Made by a program: the position numbers and the translations under genes. This document shows, in pieces, positions 21,255-29,825 of a DNA stretch of 51,811 nt; the first letter of the stretch is position 1; each line of letters begins with the position of its first letter. The notes beneath the pieces are model-generated. The model was not told the DNA's origin. It ran no database searches and worked only from the letters and a program-made list of their open reading frames with translations. This DNA is from an uncultured Verrucomicrobiota bacterium (GTDB lineage Bacteria > Verrucomicrobiota > Kiritimatiellia > CAIQIC01 > Lenti-01): the NCBI GenBank assembly GCA_937860055.1, contig CALMBO010000005.1:1-51811 (forward strand), written 5' to 3'.

Positions 21255-21282
21255 GCAGCAAAGGATTTTAATCCTTTGCTGC
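21255..21282. repeat. Perfect palindrome related to the 10073-10255 element
   Basis: GCAGCAAAGGATT (21255-21267), TT, AATCCTTTGCTGC (21270-21282). Its arms match the two ends of the element at 10073-10255. It lies 30 bases after the dtd stop and could act as a transcript-end hairpin, but no U-tract follows. The rest of the 21225-21420 gap contains TCCTGCGGACGGCG, similar to a segment after the first element, and no gene. Confidence 0.75.
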
Positions 21283-21420
21283 ACATGCCGCGCCTGCGGC
21301 GAGCGGACAGGGGCAGAAGGCTGGATATTTCCGCGAGAAGACCCCGCCCGAATCCAAAAGAAATTCCCGACGGCCATGTCCTGCGGACGGCGGTCTGGCT
21401 AGATCCTGAACCCTGAACCC

Positions 21421-21933
21421 TTATGACCGGTTATCGATCTGGCGGAGGGCTTCGTAGACGACGATGGCGACGGCGCTGGAGAGGTTGAGGGAGCGGACGT
21501 GCCGGGTTTGGATGGGGATGCCGCAGACGGAATCGGGGTGGGCGGCGAGGATTTCGTCGGGGAGGCCCTTGGTTTCGCAGCCGAAGACGAGGACGTCGCC
21601 GGGGCGGTATTCGACCCGGGTATAGGGCCGGGAGCTGCCGGTGCTGAAGAAAAAGAGGCGGGCGGGCTTGATGGCATCGAGGCAGGCGGGCCAGGAGGGG
21701 TGGACCTGGACGTGGACGGCATCCCAGTAGTCGAGGCCGGCGCGGCGGAGCTGGGCGTCGGTGATCTGGAAGCCGAGGGGTTCGACCAGGTGGAGGCGGG
21801 TGCCGGTGGCGGCGCAGAGGCGGGCGATGTTGCCGGTATTGGGTGGGATTTCGGGGCTGACGAGGACGACATGGAGGGGCGGGGCGGGCCAGTGGAAATC
21901 GAATTCGGCCTTGCGCGAATGGGCATGTTTCAT
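21421..21933 (-). CDS. trmL: tRNA (cytidine/uridine-34 2'-O)-methyltransferase
   Basis: The protein has 170 residues, right for the small SPOUT enzyme TrmL, which methylates the wobble ribose of certain leucine tRNAs. Motifs: VVLVSPEIPPNTGNIARLCAATG near residues 22-44 (motif 1), VLVFGCETKGLPDEIL near 114-129 (motif 2) and IPIQTRHVRSLNLSSAVAIVVYEALRQ near 140-165 (motif 3, knot), cited in parts. The start at 21933 (MKHAHSRKAEFDFHW) fits the family; an earlier ATG at 21996 would add a Pro-rich stretch. No clear ribosome-binding site precedes either. It is divergent from the next gene. Confidence 0.93.
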   Translation of the reverse strand: MKHAHSRKAEFDFHWPAPPLHVVLVSPEIPPNTGNIARLCAATGTRLHLVEPLGFQITDAQLRRAGLDYWDAVHVQVHPSWPACLDAIKPARLFFFSTGSSRPYTRVEYRPGDVLVFGCETKGLPDEILAAHPDSVCGIPIQTRHVRSLNLSSAVAIVVYEALRQIDNRS

Positions 21934-22110
21934 GGGGGCAGGATAGGGCGGGGGGGGAGGGGAGGGCAATGCCGGAATGGTGGCCTGTTCAGGCATGTTT
22001 CCGCGTGCAAAGCCGGCCGGTTTCGGTTATCAATCCTTTGTATCTTGAATCGGCCGTTTTCCTTCCGGGGGCACCGAAAGCGCAACCGGCCATCCGCGGA
22101 GAGGCAGAGC

Positions 22111-23082
22111 ATGAGAATCGGGCGGGCAATCCTGGGCGTTGCCTTGGGCATGTCGGTGGCGGCGCAGGCCGAGGACATGAAGACATTGGCGGGGCAGACC
22201 TACAGCAACATCGTGGTCCAGCGGTTCGACGGGGAGGGGTTCTTCATCCGATACGACGGGGGAAGCAACCATGTTCCCTACAACGAGATTTCGGCCGAGT
22301 TGCGCGGGCACTACAAGGCGCTTTCCCTGCTGCCGATCCAGGAGAGCCGGCTGGCCGGGGAGAAGGAAGCGCCGGCCGGACCCAACGACCTCGAGACGCT
22401 GTCGGGCGAAATCTACCGGAACGTGGTGTTGAAGCGGGTCGACGAGGAGTCCATCCTCATTGCCCACGACACGGGCATGGCCACGGTCAGTTTTGTGGCG
22501 ATTCCCCCGGCCTTGCACGAGAAGTACCGGACGGGGACGCCGGTGGTGCCGGATCCCGGGATCGGCGCAAACGATCTGGTCACCGCCTACGGACAGATAT
22601 TCCGCAACATCGAGATCATCCTGCAGGAGCCGGATGGATTGACGTTCCGGCACGACGGGGGGATGACCAAGGTGGGATTTCCGGCGCTGACGGAGGACGT
22701 GCGGCAGAAGTACAACTACGATCCCATCGCCGGGTGGAAGTACCGGCGGGACCAAGCCGCGCAGAAGGCGCAGATCGCGCAAGAGGCGGCGGCTGTTGAA
22801 AGCCAAGGTCCCGCGCTGGTCGAGGTTTTCGACATCCAGGCCGAGAAGCTGCCGGACAACCAGTTCCGGATTTCCTTCGCCGTCAAGAACCTCACGGACC
22901 GGTCTCAATCCGTTTTGGCCACGCTTCAGGACAGCGGCCGGGCTGCGCTGATCAACCGGACGGTTGAAATCAACGCCAAGGCCGAAGGGAAGCGGTTGCA
23001 GATCGAGGTGCCCGAAATCCAGCCGCAGAATCTGTTGATTGCCTGCGGGCCCTACCGGACCAATACCGTCTTGAAGTGGTAG
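22111..23082 (+). CDS. Exported protein with three tandem repeats
   Basis: The protein has 323 residues. The ATG at 22111 has GGAGAGG upstream and starts a signal peptide (MRIGRAILGVALGMSVAAQA-ED). Then come three repeats of 50-65 residues at about 20-70, 92-142 and 151-205, each built as L-x-G-x-xY/F-x-N followed by a strand, an HD-x-G or YDGG turn, and a segment ending in KY or HY (for example TLSGEIYRNVVLKRV). The final part is Ala/Gln-rich and then a beta-rich domain near 230-323. I know similar repeats from secreted PVC-type proteins but no function. It converges on the hydrogenase operon. Confidence 0.75.
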   Translation: MRIGRAILGVALGMSVAAQAEDMKTLAGQTYSNIVVQRFDGEGFFIRYDGGSNHVPYNEISAELRGHYKALSLLPIQESRLAGEKEAPAGPNDLETLSGEIYRNVVLKRVDEESILIAHDTGMATVSFVAIPPALHEKYRTGTPVVPDPGIGANDLVTAYGQIFRNIEIILQEPDGLTFRHDGGMTKVGFPALTEDVRQKYNYDPIAGWKYRRDQAAQKAQIAQEAAAVESQGPALVEVFDIQAEKLPDNQFRISFAVKNLTDRSQSVLATLQDSGRAALINRTVEINAKAEGKRLQIEVPEIQPQNLLIACGPYRTNTVLKW

Positions 23083-23107
23083 GGGGGCGGGGGAGGCCCG
23101 GAATCCG

Positions 23108-23509
23108 CTAATCGACGACGAGGGTGTCGGCGTAGCGGTCGTGGTTGGCGTTGAGGAACTCGTCGCTGAGGGCGAGGCAGTTCTTGGGGCAGGCTTCGGT
23201 GCATTGGCCGCACTGGATGCACTGCGAAACGAAGATCCGGATTTTCTTGGTGGCTTCGACGAAGTCGATGGCGTGGGCAGGACAGACCTTGATGCACAGC
23301 TTGCAGCCGATGCAGGTATCGCGGTTGTAGGTCATCTTGCCGCGGAGCTTGGGGGGCACGAGGACGGGGGGATTGAGGGAGGCTTCGCCGCGGCCGACCT
23401 GTTCGAGAAGGCCGGTGACGGTGGGGGGCAGCTGGGCGGCGGGGAAGGGGTTGGTATTGGGCTTCCGGAGGAGCCAGGAGAGCAGTTCGGGAACCATCGG
23501 GAAGGGCAT
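23108..23509 (-). CDS. mbhN: Membrane-bound hydrogenase subunit N, 2x[4Fe-4S] ferredoxin-like
   Basis: The protein has 133 residues and is homologous to NuoI. Two cluster motifs, CIGCKLCIKVCP near 66-77 and CIQCGQCTEACP near 97-108, bind two [4Fe-4S] clusters that pass electrons from reduced ferredoxin to the hydrogenase core. It is the last gene of the fourteen-gene operon, 12 bases after mbhM, with AGGAG just before the ATG. No obvious terminator hairpin was seen in the 25 bases to the convergent neighbour. Confidence 0.93.
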   Translation of the reverse strand: MPFPMVPELLSWLLRKPNTNPFPAAQLPPTVTGLLEQVGRGEASLNPPVLVPPKLRGKMTYNRDTCIGCKLCIKVCPAHAIDFVEATKKIRIFVSQCIQCGQCTEACPKNCLALSDEFLNANHDRYADTLVVD

Positions 23510-23521
23510 GGGGGGTCTCCT

Positions 23522-24529
23522 TTAGATGCGGGCGTCGACCATGACGAGGATCAGGCCGACGATGGAAAGGGCGCCCAGGACCTTCCAATACACGTCCACG
23601 ACCTGCGTGATCCGGAAACGGGCGACGGAAATCCGGACGAGGGTGACGGAGAAGAACAGCACGACGAGGAGCTTGACGAGGAAGAAGAGGATGTTGGCTC
23701 CGGCGGCCAGGAAGGGGCAGCAGGAGATGGGAACGAAGTCGGTGAAGTTCCAGGGGAAGAAGAGGGCGACGATGAGGGAGGTGACGACGATGGTCTTGAC
23801 GGCGAGGGAGAGGGAGAAGAGGGCGAGGTTGCGGCCGGAATATTCGACGAGGAGGCCGCCGGCGATTTCGGTTTCGGCTTCGGGGGCGTCGAAGGGGATG
23901 CGGCCGAGTTCGCCGGGGACGACGAGGACCATGGTGGCGAGGAGGAGGAGGAGGCCCATGAAACCGACGGGGCCGACGAGGGTCCAGATAGGAGCGGTGG
24001 CCAAGGTGGCGAGGGAGAAGGGGTATTCAATGCCGAGGCTGGAAAGCTTCCAGGCAAAGGCGATGACGGTGGAGGCGAGGGGGAGCTCGTAGGCGATCAT
24101 GGTGACCATTTCGCGCTGGGCGCCGATGGTGGCGTAGGGGGAGCCGGAGGAAAGCCCGCCGGCGACCATGGCGAGGCCGGGAATGAGGAGGAGATACATG
24201 ATAAGGACGAGGTCGCCGTGGAGGTCCAGCAGGGGGAGGTTGGGGAGGGCGGCCATGGGGATGTAGAGGAGGATGGTGATGGCGGAGGCGAGGGCGAGGA
24301 GGGGGGCTCCGTTGAACAGCCAGGGGATGGCATTGGCGGGAACGACGTTCTGCTTGACCATGAGCTTGGCCATGTCGATGAAGGGCTGGCGGACGGGGGG
24401 ACCGATGCGGGCCTGCATGCGGGCGGCAAGGACGCGGTCGATGCCGGTGAACCAGAGGCCGGCCAGGAGGCCGAAGAGGGCCATGCCGATGGTGCCGGCG
24501 ACGGTCAACAGGAGGGTGGTGGCGTTCAT
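23522..24529 (-). CDS. mbhM: Membrane-bound hydrogenase subunit M (NuoH-like)
   Basis: The protein has 335 residues and about eight membrane helices. It anchors the hydrogenase arm to the membrane and links redox chemistry to ion movement. The loop LAARMQARIGPPVRQPFIDMAKL near 32-54 is the family signature facing the hydrogenase module, and the loop AQREMVTMIAYELPL near 150 holds the conserved acidic and charged residues of NuoH. PFDAPEAETEIAGG near 228 is another conserved loop. It starts 7 bases after mbhL with AGGA upstream. Confidence 0.95.
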   Translation of the reverse strand: MNATTLLLTVAGTIGMALFGLLAGLWFTGIDRVLAARMQARIGPPVRQPFIDMAKLMVKQNVVPANAIPWLFNGAPLLALASAITILLYIPMAALPNLPLLDLHGDLVLIMYLLLIPGLAMVAGGLSSGSPYATIGAQREMVTMIAYELPLASTVIAFAWKLSSLGIEYPFSLATLATAPIWTLVGPVGFMGLLLLLATMVLVVPGELGRIPFDAPEAETEIAGGLLVEYSGRNLALFSLSLAVKTIVVTSLIVALFFPWNFTDFVPISCCPFLAAGANILFFLVKLLVVLFFSVTLVRISVARFRITQVVDVYWKVLGALSIVGLILVMVDARI

Positions 24530-24536
24530 GGGATTC

Positions 24537-25787
24537 CTACTTCAACAGAGAGGCCTGGATGCGGCGGGTCTTCTCCACCGAGAGGCGGTGCAGCTCTTCC
24601 TTGGTCAAAATCTGGCGCGAGTCCTTGCGGACGAGGGCGACGCGGTCGGTGCAGGAAATGCAGGGGTCGATGGACGCGGCGATGATGGGGATGTCGGCGA
24701 TCTGCTCGCCCTCCATCATGGGGATCCAGGAGAGGTAGTTGGAGTAGGAGGAGGCCTTGACCTTCCAGGCGGAGGGTTCGTCCTTGCCGGCTTCGAGGCG
24801 GACGTAGTGCATGACTTCGCCGCGGGGGGCTTCGTGGCGGCCGACGGCCTCGCCGGCCACGCCCTTGAGCTTGGCGAGAAGGACGGCGGGCTTGGGGATG
24901 GCGAGCAAGGGGCCGTCGGGCATCTGAGCCAGGAGCTGGCGGACGATGCCGATGGATTGCTTGACCTCGAGGAGGCGGGTGATGATGCGGTCGTAGACAT
25001 CGCCGCGGACTTCGCCGGTGAGGAGATCGGGGGTCATGTAGTCGATTTCAAGGTCGCCGTAGGCGGCGTAGGGATGGTCGACCCGGACATCCTTCTTGAT
25101 GCCGGAGGCGCGGGCGGTGGGGCCGACGGGGCAGAGTTCGCGGGCTTCGTCGTTCGTGAGCACGCCGCAGTCGCGGCAGCGCATCTGGACGGTGGTGTCG
25201 TCGAGGAAGACGGCGGCGAGCTTGTCATAGGCGTCCTCGAAGAACTTCATGGATTCCTCGATGCGGGGAAACTGGTCGGGGACGATGTCGCGGCGGACGC
25301 CGCCGATTTGGATGATGGCGTAGTGGACGCGGTTGCCGGTGAGGTATTCCAACAGGTCCATGACGTTTTCACGGACGCGCCAGGCGAGATAGAAGGCGGA
25401 ATCGAAGCCGAGCTCGTGGGCGGCGACGCCGGCCCAGAGGAGGTGGGAGTGGATGCGTTCGAGTTCGCCGACGATGGAGCGGATGTAGTGGGCGCGGTTG
25501 GGGACCTGGATCTGGGCGATCTGCTCGACGGCCCGGACGAAGGAGATGGAGTGGGTGATGCCGCAGATGCCGCAGATGCGCTCGGCAAGGTACATGACCT
25601 GGATGCAGTTCCGGCGCATGCCCATCCATTCGACGCCGCGATGGGCCATGCCGGGAACGAAGTCGGCCTTCTTGATGCATTCGCCCTCGATGTCGAGGGA
25701 GAACATGACCGGTTCCTTGAGCGCGGGATGCGCGGGGCCGATCTGGGTGGCGTAGCCGGAAGGCTTTTTTACTTCGATGGTTTTCAT
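24537..25787 (-). CDS. mbhL: Group 4 [NiFe]-hydrogenase large subunit
   Basis: The protein has 416 residues. It is a NuoD homologue that keeps the hydrogenase active site: RICGICG with Cys72 and Cys75, and DPCISCTDR with Cys376 and Cys379, the four ligands of the NiFe centre. Complex I NuoD lacks these cysteines, so this enzyme should make H2 from protons, fed by ferredoxin. A 37-residue tail follows the last motif, which may be removed during maturation. Other family segments: QIGPAHPAL near 15 and HRGVEWMG near 49. It overlaps mbhK by four bases (ATGA). Maturation (hyp) genes are not in the window. Confidence 0.97.
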   Translation of the reverse strand: MKTIEVKKPSGYATQIGPAHPALKEPVMFSLDIEGECIKKADFVPGMAHRGVEWMGMRRNCIQVMYLAERICGICGITHSISFVRAVEQIAQIQVPNRAHYIRSIVGELERIHSHLLWAGVAAHELGFDSAFYLAWRVRENVMDLLEYLTGNRVHYAIIQIGGVRRDIVPDQFPRIEESMKFFEDAYDKLAAVFLDDTTVQMRCRDCGVLTNDEARELCPVGPTARASGIKKDVRVDHPYAAYGDLEIDYMTPDLLTGEVRGDVYDRIITRLLEVKQSIGIVRQLLAQMPDGPLLAIPKPAVLLAKLKGVAGEAVGRHEAPRGEVMHYVRLEAGKDEPSAWKVKASSYSNYLSWIPMMEGEQIADIPIIAASIDPCISCTDRVALVRKDSRQILTKEELHRLSVEKTRRIQASLLK

Positions 25788-26383
25788 TTCGTCTCTCCCT
25801 GGGGGGCGGCAGGGGCCGCAGGGGGCGGCGGGTTGTCGTTGAACTGGAGATTGTCGCGGCCGGTGGCCCAGAGATTCTTGACCATGTCGGCGGGGATGCC
25901 GGTTTCATCCTTGCGCCAGGGGTAGACGCCCTGGGGGAAGTCCTCGGGCAGGAAGAGGCGGCGGCCATCGGGGATGTCGACGACTTCGATGCCGAGCATT
26001 TCCTGCTTTTCGCGTTCGCTGGTGAGGGCGCCGGGGATGATGCCGGTGATGGTGGGAACGCGAAGATCGGTCTTGTCGAGCGGGACGGCGAGGGTGACGA
26101 GGATCTCCTCGTGGGGGATGCCCCAGTAGACGTGGAAATGGTACATGAGTTCGACCTGCGCGCCGGTGTCGGCGAAGGCGATGACGGAGACGTGGGGATA
26201 CTGGATCTCGACGAGGCGCTTGAGGGTGGGGATCAGGGACTCGCGGGCGATCTTGAGCCAGACCTGCTTGCTCTTGCGGCCCTTGACGCCCTCGGCCCAT
26301 TCGGTGCAGCGGGCGGAGACGAAGCCGGCGCCGGCGGCGGCCTGGAGGACATCGGCGATTTGCTGGGGGGTGAGAAGGCTCAT
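25784..26383 (-). CDS. mbhK: Membrane-bound hydrogenase subunit K (NuoC-like)
   Basis: The protein has 199 residues and the 30-kDa complex I subunit fold, a non-redox subunit that holds the large and small hydrogenase subunits together. Diagnostic segments are VELMYHFHVYWG near 77, RVPTITGIIPGALTSEREKQEMLGIEV near 106-132 and DGRRLFLPEDFPQGVYPWRKDE near 136-157, cited in parts. The ATG at 26383 overlaps the mbhJ stop as ATGA. The tail is Pro/Ala-rich. Confidence 0.94.
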   Translation of the reverse strand: MSLLTPQQIADVLQAAAGAGFVSARCTEWAEGVKGRKSKQVWLKIARESLIPTLKRLVEIQYPHVSVIAFADTGAQVELMYHFHVYWGIPHEEILVTLAVPLDKTDLRVPTITGIIPGALTSEREKQEMLGIEVVDIPDGRRLFLPEDFPQGVYPWRKDETGIPADMVKNLWATGRDNLQFNDNPPPPAAPAAPQGETK

Positions 26384-26811
26384 GCGTTTTTCTCCGAGGC
26401 CTCGAGGCGGGCGAGGACCTTGACGACGCCATCGATGATGGCTTCGGGGCGGGGGGGGCATCCGGGGACGTACATGTCGACGGGAACGACCTGGTCGACG
26501 GGGCCGACGAGGGTGTAGGAATCGTAGAAGGCGCCGCCGGAGGTGCCGCAGGTGCCGACGCAGACGACGATCCGGGGTTCGGGCATCTGTTCATAGACGC
26601 GCCGAAGGCGGGGGGCCATCTTGCGGGTGACGGGGCCGCTGATCAAGAGGAGGTCGGCATGCCGGGGGGATCCGACGACCTTGATGCCGAAGCGTTCGAG
26701 GTCATAGCGGGGGGTGACGCAGGCCACGGACTCGATTTCGCAGCCGTTGCAGGATCCGGAATTGAACAGGAAGGCCCAGAGGGACTTGCCGAGGGTTTGG
26801 GAGAGTTTCAT
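26380..26811 (-). CDS. mbhJ: Group 4 hydrogenase small subunit (NuoB-like)
   Basis: The protein has 143 residues. It binds the [4Fe-4S] cluster next to the NiFe site. Cluster cysteines are in SGSCNGCEIE (Cys21 and Cys24), VCVGTCGTSGG near 85-90 and VPGCPPRPE near 119-121. It is short, as in the Mbh/Ech type, and has no signal peptide, so it faces the cytoplasm. ATGA overlaps join it to mbhI upstream and mbhK downstream. Confidence 0.95.
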   Translation of the reverse strand: MKLSQTLGKSLWAFLFNSGSCNGCEIESVACVTPRYDLERFGIKVVGSPRHADLLLISGPVTRKMAPRLRRVYEQMPEPRIVVCVGTCGTSGGAFYDSYTLVGPVDQVVPVDMYVPGCPPRPEAIIDGVVKVLARLEASEKNA

Positions 26812-27149
26812 ATCGTCAATCCAATCACGAGCATGAGGGCCATGACGCCGAGGAGCCAGGCGACGTAGTCGGTGGGGACGCCGGTGTGGAGGGGGACGAG
26901 GCGGGAGTAGTAGCCCTTGAGGGACTCGAGAAAGCCCCAGTAGAGATTGGAGGCGGGGACGTGGCCGCCGGCGTTTCCAGGTTCCTCGTTGCCGGAGATG
27001 AAGGGCTTCCGGCCGTTGCCTTCGCGGAAATCCTTGCGGCCGCGGGAACGGATGGCGAGGGCGAGGGCGAGGGCGACGGCGAGCGCCAGCAGCCAGAGCA
27101 GCGGGTTCCAGGCGCCCGAGCCGGTTTGCAGGGTTTGGGTGACATCCAT
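26808..27149 (-). CDS. mbhI: Membrane-bound hydrogenase subunit I
   Basis: The protein has 113 residues with two hydrophobic segments, at about 15-33 (NPLLWLLALAVALALALAI) and 93-113 (VAWLLGVMALMLVIGLTI), joined by a soluble loop with NLYWGFLESLKGYYSRLVPLHTG cited in parts. In the archaeal Mbh operon the small MbhI sits at this exact position and bridges the antiporter-like and hydrogenase modules. Position and topology support the call; the sequence alone would not. One base separates it from mbhH. Confidence 0.85.
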   Translation of the reverse strand: MDVTQTLQTGSGAWNPLLWLLALAVALALALAIRSRGRKDFREGNGRKPFISGNEEPGNAGGHVPASNLYWGFLESLKGYYSRLVPLHTGVPTDYVAWLLGVMALMLVIGLTI

Positions 27150-27150
27150 T

Positions 27151-28731
27151 TCAACGTCCTCCGAGGATAGCGGCGATGTAGCCCGAGCGGTCGACGAGGG
27201 CGTCGACGGCGGGCGAGATCAGGTGGTCGATGAAGGGCTGGGGCATGAGGCCCGCGACGACGACGAAGAGGGCGAGGAGGGCCATGCCGATGAACATGGG
27301 GGCGGGGACCTCGCGGGCCTCGGCGAATTCCGCGCGGGGGGGGCCGAGGAACATGGAGTGGAAGACCTTCACGAAGGAGGCGAGGGTCAGGATGCTGACG
27401 ACCATGGCGATGATGGAGAGGAAGGGGGAGAAGCGGAAGACGGACTCATAGATGAGCAGCTTGGAGGCGAAACCGTTGAAGGGCGGGACGCCGGCGATGG
27501 CGAGGGCGCCGATCATGAAGAACACCATTGTCCACGGCATGGTATGGCCGAGGCCGCCGAGCCGGTTGAGGTTGCGGGTGCCGGTGCGGAGGAAGATGGC
27601 GCCGGCGGTGAGGAAGAGGAGGCCCTTGTACATCGCATGGTTGATGATGTGGAAGAGGCCGCCGGCCATCGCGGTCTTGCCGTAGGTCTTGAGGGCCTCG
27701 GCATTGCCGAGGACGGCGAGGCCGACGCCGACGCCGAGGAGCATGTAGCCGGTTTGGGAGACGGCATGATAGGCCATGAGGCGCTTCACGTCCTTCTGCG
27801 GGATGGCCATGGTGACGCCGATGAACATCGAGAGCACGCCGAGGACGATCAGGAACCAGCCGAAGGTGGCCCAGCTGAACTGGACGAGGTGGCCGTAGAG
27901 GGTGAAGAGGATGCGGAAGAGGGCGTAGAGGCTGGCCTGGCTGGAGACCACGAGGAAGGCGGTGACGGAGGAGGGGGCGGTGGTGTAGGTGTCCGGCGTC
28001 CAGAAGTGCATGGGGACGGCGCCGCATTTCATCGCCAGCGGGACGGCCAGCAGGACGAGGGCGACCTTGTCGAGCGCGGTGAACTGCAGCCGGGCGGCCA
28101 GCGAAGCGAGGTTCAGGGCGTTGTATTGGGCGAACAGGATGCCGATGGCCGTCAGCACGGCAAGCGCGCCCACGGTGCTGAGCAGGGCGTATTTGAGGCC
28201 GGCTTCGACGGCAACGCCGTCGTCCACGCGGTAGGCCACGAGGGCGGCGCCGGCGAGGGAGCTGATTTCGAGGAACACGAAGAAATTGAACAAGTCGCCG
28301 GTGACGACCATGCCCAGGACGCCCGCGATCAGCAGGAAGAGCATGGCATAGAAGGTTTCGAGGCCGGACTGCTTCGATTCGGCGGCGAGCGAATAGATGG
28401 TGATGCCGAGCGAAGACAGCGAGACGATCACCGCCATGAGCGCGCTCAGGGCGTCCACCTGGAACATGATGCGGATGGGGAAGGCGGCATCCGGGGGAAG
28501 GGCCTGCTGCGTGGTGGCCGCGCCGAAGACGTAGAGGACGGTTCCCGTGGCGAGGACTTTCCAGGCCAGCGCCAGGCCGATGGCGGAGGTGAGGAGGGCG
28601 CCTAGGAAGACCCAGGCGGAGCGGACCGTCCGGCCCGCGTTTCCGACCAGCGGCATCAGGAACGCCGCGAACAAGGGGGTGGCGATCAACAACGCCGGCA
28701 AATGCCGCATGACAAAAGTGTCCATCATCAA
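27151..28731 (-). CDS. mbhH: Membrane-bound hydrogenase subunit H (MrpD/NuoN-like antiporter)
   Basis: The protein has 526 residues with about fourteen membrane helices. It is the large antiporter-like subunit that moves Na+ or H+. Signature segments include VTGDLFNFFVFLEISSLAGAALVAY near 140-164 (membrane Glu), KCGAVPMHFWTPDTYTTAPSSVTAFL near 235-260 (Lys and the broken helix), YHAVSQTGYMLLG near 320 and HAMYKGLLFLTAGAIF near 364, all cited in parts. It overlaps mbhG by four bases. Homologues in Mrp antiporters exchange Na+ for H+. Confidence 0.94.
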   Translation of the reverse strand: MMMDTFVMRHLPALLIATPLFAAFLMPLVGNAGRTVRSAWVFLGALLTSAIGLALAWKVLATGTVLYVFGAATTQQALPPDAAFPIRIMFQVDALSALMAVIVSLSSLGITIYSLAAESKQSGLETFYAMLFLLIAGVLGMVVTGDLFNFFVFLEISSLAGAALVAYRVDDGVAVEAGLKYALLSTVGALAVLTAIGILFAQYNALNLASLAARLQFTALDKVALVLLAVPLAMKCGAVPMHFWTPDTYTTAPSSVTAFLVVSSQASLYALFRILFTLYGHLVQFSWATFGWFLIVLGVLSMFIGVTMAIPQKDVKRLMAYHAVSQTGYMLLGVGVGLAVLGNAEALKTYGKTAMAGGLFHIINHAMYKGLLFLTAGAIFLRTGTRNLNRLGGLGHTMPWTMVFFMIGALAIAGVPPFNGFASKLLIYESVFRFSPFLSIIAMVVSILTLASFVKVFHSMFLGPPRAEFAEAREVPAPMFIGMALLALFVVVAGLMPQPFIDHLISPAVDALVDRSGYIAAILGGR

Positions 28732-29084
28732 CCTTTGAGCTTCTTGACTTTCTGGGAATCGACGGTGCCGTACTTCTTGTAGATCACCATGGCGAACGAC
28801 AGCATCATGGCCGAGGTGGCCACGCCGATGACGATCGAGGTGAGCGTGAGCGCCTGCACGGTGGGCAGGGTCATGTGGGGGGAGGGGGCGTTGGTGAAGA
28901 TCGGCGCGACGCCGCCCATGCGGTAGCCGGTGGCGACGAGGAAGAGGTTGACCGCCGATTCCATGAGCGACAGGCCCATCAGGATCTTGATGAGGTTCTT
29001 CTTGAAGACCATCGCGGCCAGGCCCAGGAGGGTCAGGACGACCACGGTGAAATAGGGGAGCTTCAGCAGGAGGAGGGTCATCAT
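28728..29084 (-). CDS. mbhG: Membrane-bound hydrogenase subunit G (MrpC/NuoK-like)
   Basis: The protein has 118 residues with three membrane helices and the NuoK/MrpC pattern: KNLIKILMGLSLMESAVNLFLV near 29-50 (with the buried Glu) and ALTLTSIVIGVATSAMMLSFAM near 79-100, cited in parts. It forms part of the ion path next to mbhH. ATGA overlaps on both sides show tight translational coupling. Confidence 0.94.
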   Translation of the reverse strand: MMTLLLLKLPYFTVVVLTLLGLAAMVFKKNLIKILMGLSLMESAVNLFLVATGYRMGGVAPIFTNAPSPHMTLPTVQALTLTSIVIGVATSAMMLSFAMVIYKKYGTVDSQKVKKLKG

Positions 29085-29551
29085 GGCTTCTTCTCCTCCT
29101 TGATGCCGGAGAGCATGTACAGCAAGATGACGGTCAGGCCGCCGAGCACCTCGATGCCGACGCCGACGTTCAGCAGGGGGAGGAGGCCGGCGGTGTTCAG
29201 ATCGCCGGGGTTGGGGCCGTGGGCGACGGTGTTGCCGAACAGCTTGCCCGTCTGCGCCATCCAGTTGGCCATGAAGGGGCGGTGGAACAGGATGCCGCTC
29301 AGGCCCGCGAAGAGGAACGTCAACAGGCCGATGGCCTCCAGGATCTTCATGGCGGTCTTGCGGATGCGGCCGGTGATGTCCTCGTAGGCGTGCGCCACGA
29401 TGAGGAGCGCCGCGCCGGTGGCCATGACGGCGCCGCCCTGGAAGCCGCCGCCGGGGGTCAGGTGGCCATGGATGACGACATAGAGGCCGAAGACGAGGCA
29501 GAAGGGGTAGAAGACGTCGGCGGTGGTCCGCACGATCTTAGTCATTTTCAT
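29081..29551 (-). CDS. mbhF: Membrane-bound hydrogenase subunit F (MrpB-like)
   Basis: The protein has 156 residues, four membrane helices. HGHLTPGGGFQGGAVMATGAALL near 28-50 is the diagnostic MnhB/MrpB signature. It belongs to the Na+/H+ antiporter-like module. GGAGGAAT precedes the ATG at 29551, giving a 14-base overlap with mbhE; a second ATG two codons later (29545) is possible. Confidence 0.94.
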   Translation of the reverse strand: MKMTKIVRTTADVFYPFCLVFGLYVVIHGHLTPGGGFQGGAVMATGAALLIVAHAYEDITGRIRKTAMKILEAIGLLTFLFAGLSGILFHRPFMANWMAQTGKLFGNTVAHGPNPGDLNTAGLLPLLNVGVGIEVLGGLTVILLYMLSGIKEEKKP

Positions 29552-29825
29552 ATTCCTCCCCCTCCTTCATCTTGCGGAACATCATGCCGACGCCCAGGAC
29601 GGCGGTGAAGAGGACGGTGGCTTCGCCGAGGGTGTCGAACCCGCGGAAGTCGAAGACGATGCTGGTGACGATGTTGTTGGCCCCGGTCTGCTCCTGGCCG
29701 TTCCGGATGAAGTAGTCGTCCATGTCGGAGACGGGGGGGGAGCCGAAGGGCAGGTCGGCGGCGATGTACATCAGTCCGCCGAACAGGACGAGGAGGATGG
29801 CGCTGAACAGGGCGATTTTCATCAT
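29538..29825 (-). CDS. mbhE: Membrane-bound hydrogenase subunit E
   Basis: The protein has 95 residues with two membrane helices (about 3-20 and 68-86). NIVTSIVFDFRGFDTLGEATVLFTAVLGV near 50-78 (cited in part) is the conserved MbhE/MrpA C-terminal signature. The start at 29825 overlaps the mbhD stop (ATGA) and has GAGGAGAAGG just upstream. Too small to identify alone, but sequence and position agree. Confidence 0.9.
   Translation of the reverse strand: MMKIALFSAILLVLFGGLMYIAADLPFGSPPVSDMDDYFIRNGQEQTGANNIVTSIVFDFRGFDTLGEATVLFTAVLGVGMMFRKMKEGEEYEND

Noticed and set aside
23141..24685. A 514-codon plus-strand frame rich in Glu, Gly and Asp
   Set aside because: It is antisense to mbhM and mbhN; similar acidic frames lie opposite every membrane gene here.
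23108..26811. Reading the NuoB, C, D, H and I homologues as a partial complex I
   Set aside because: The NuoD homologue has both CxxC pairs for nickel-iron binding and there are no NuoE, F or G genes.
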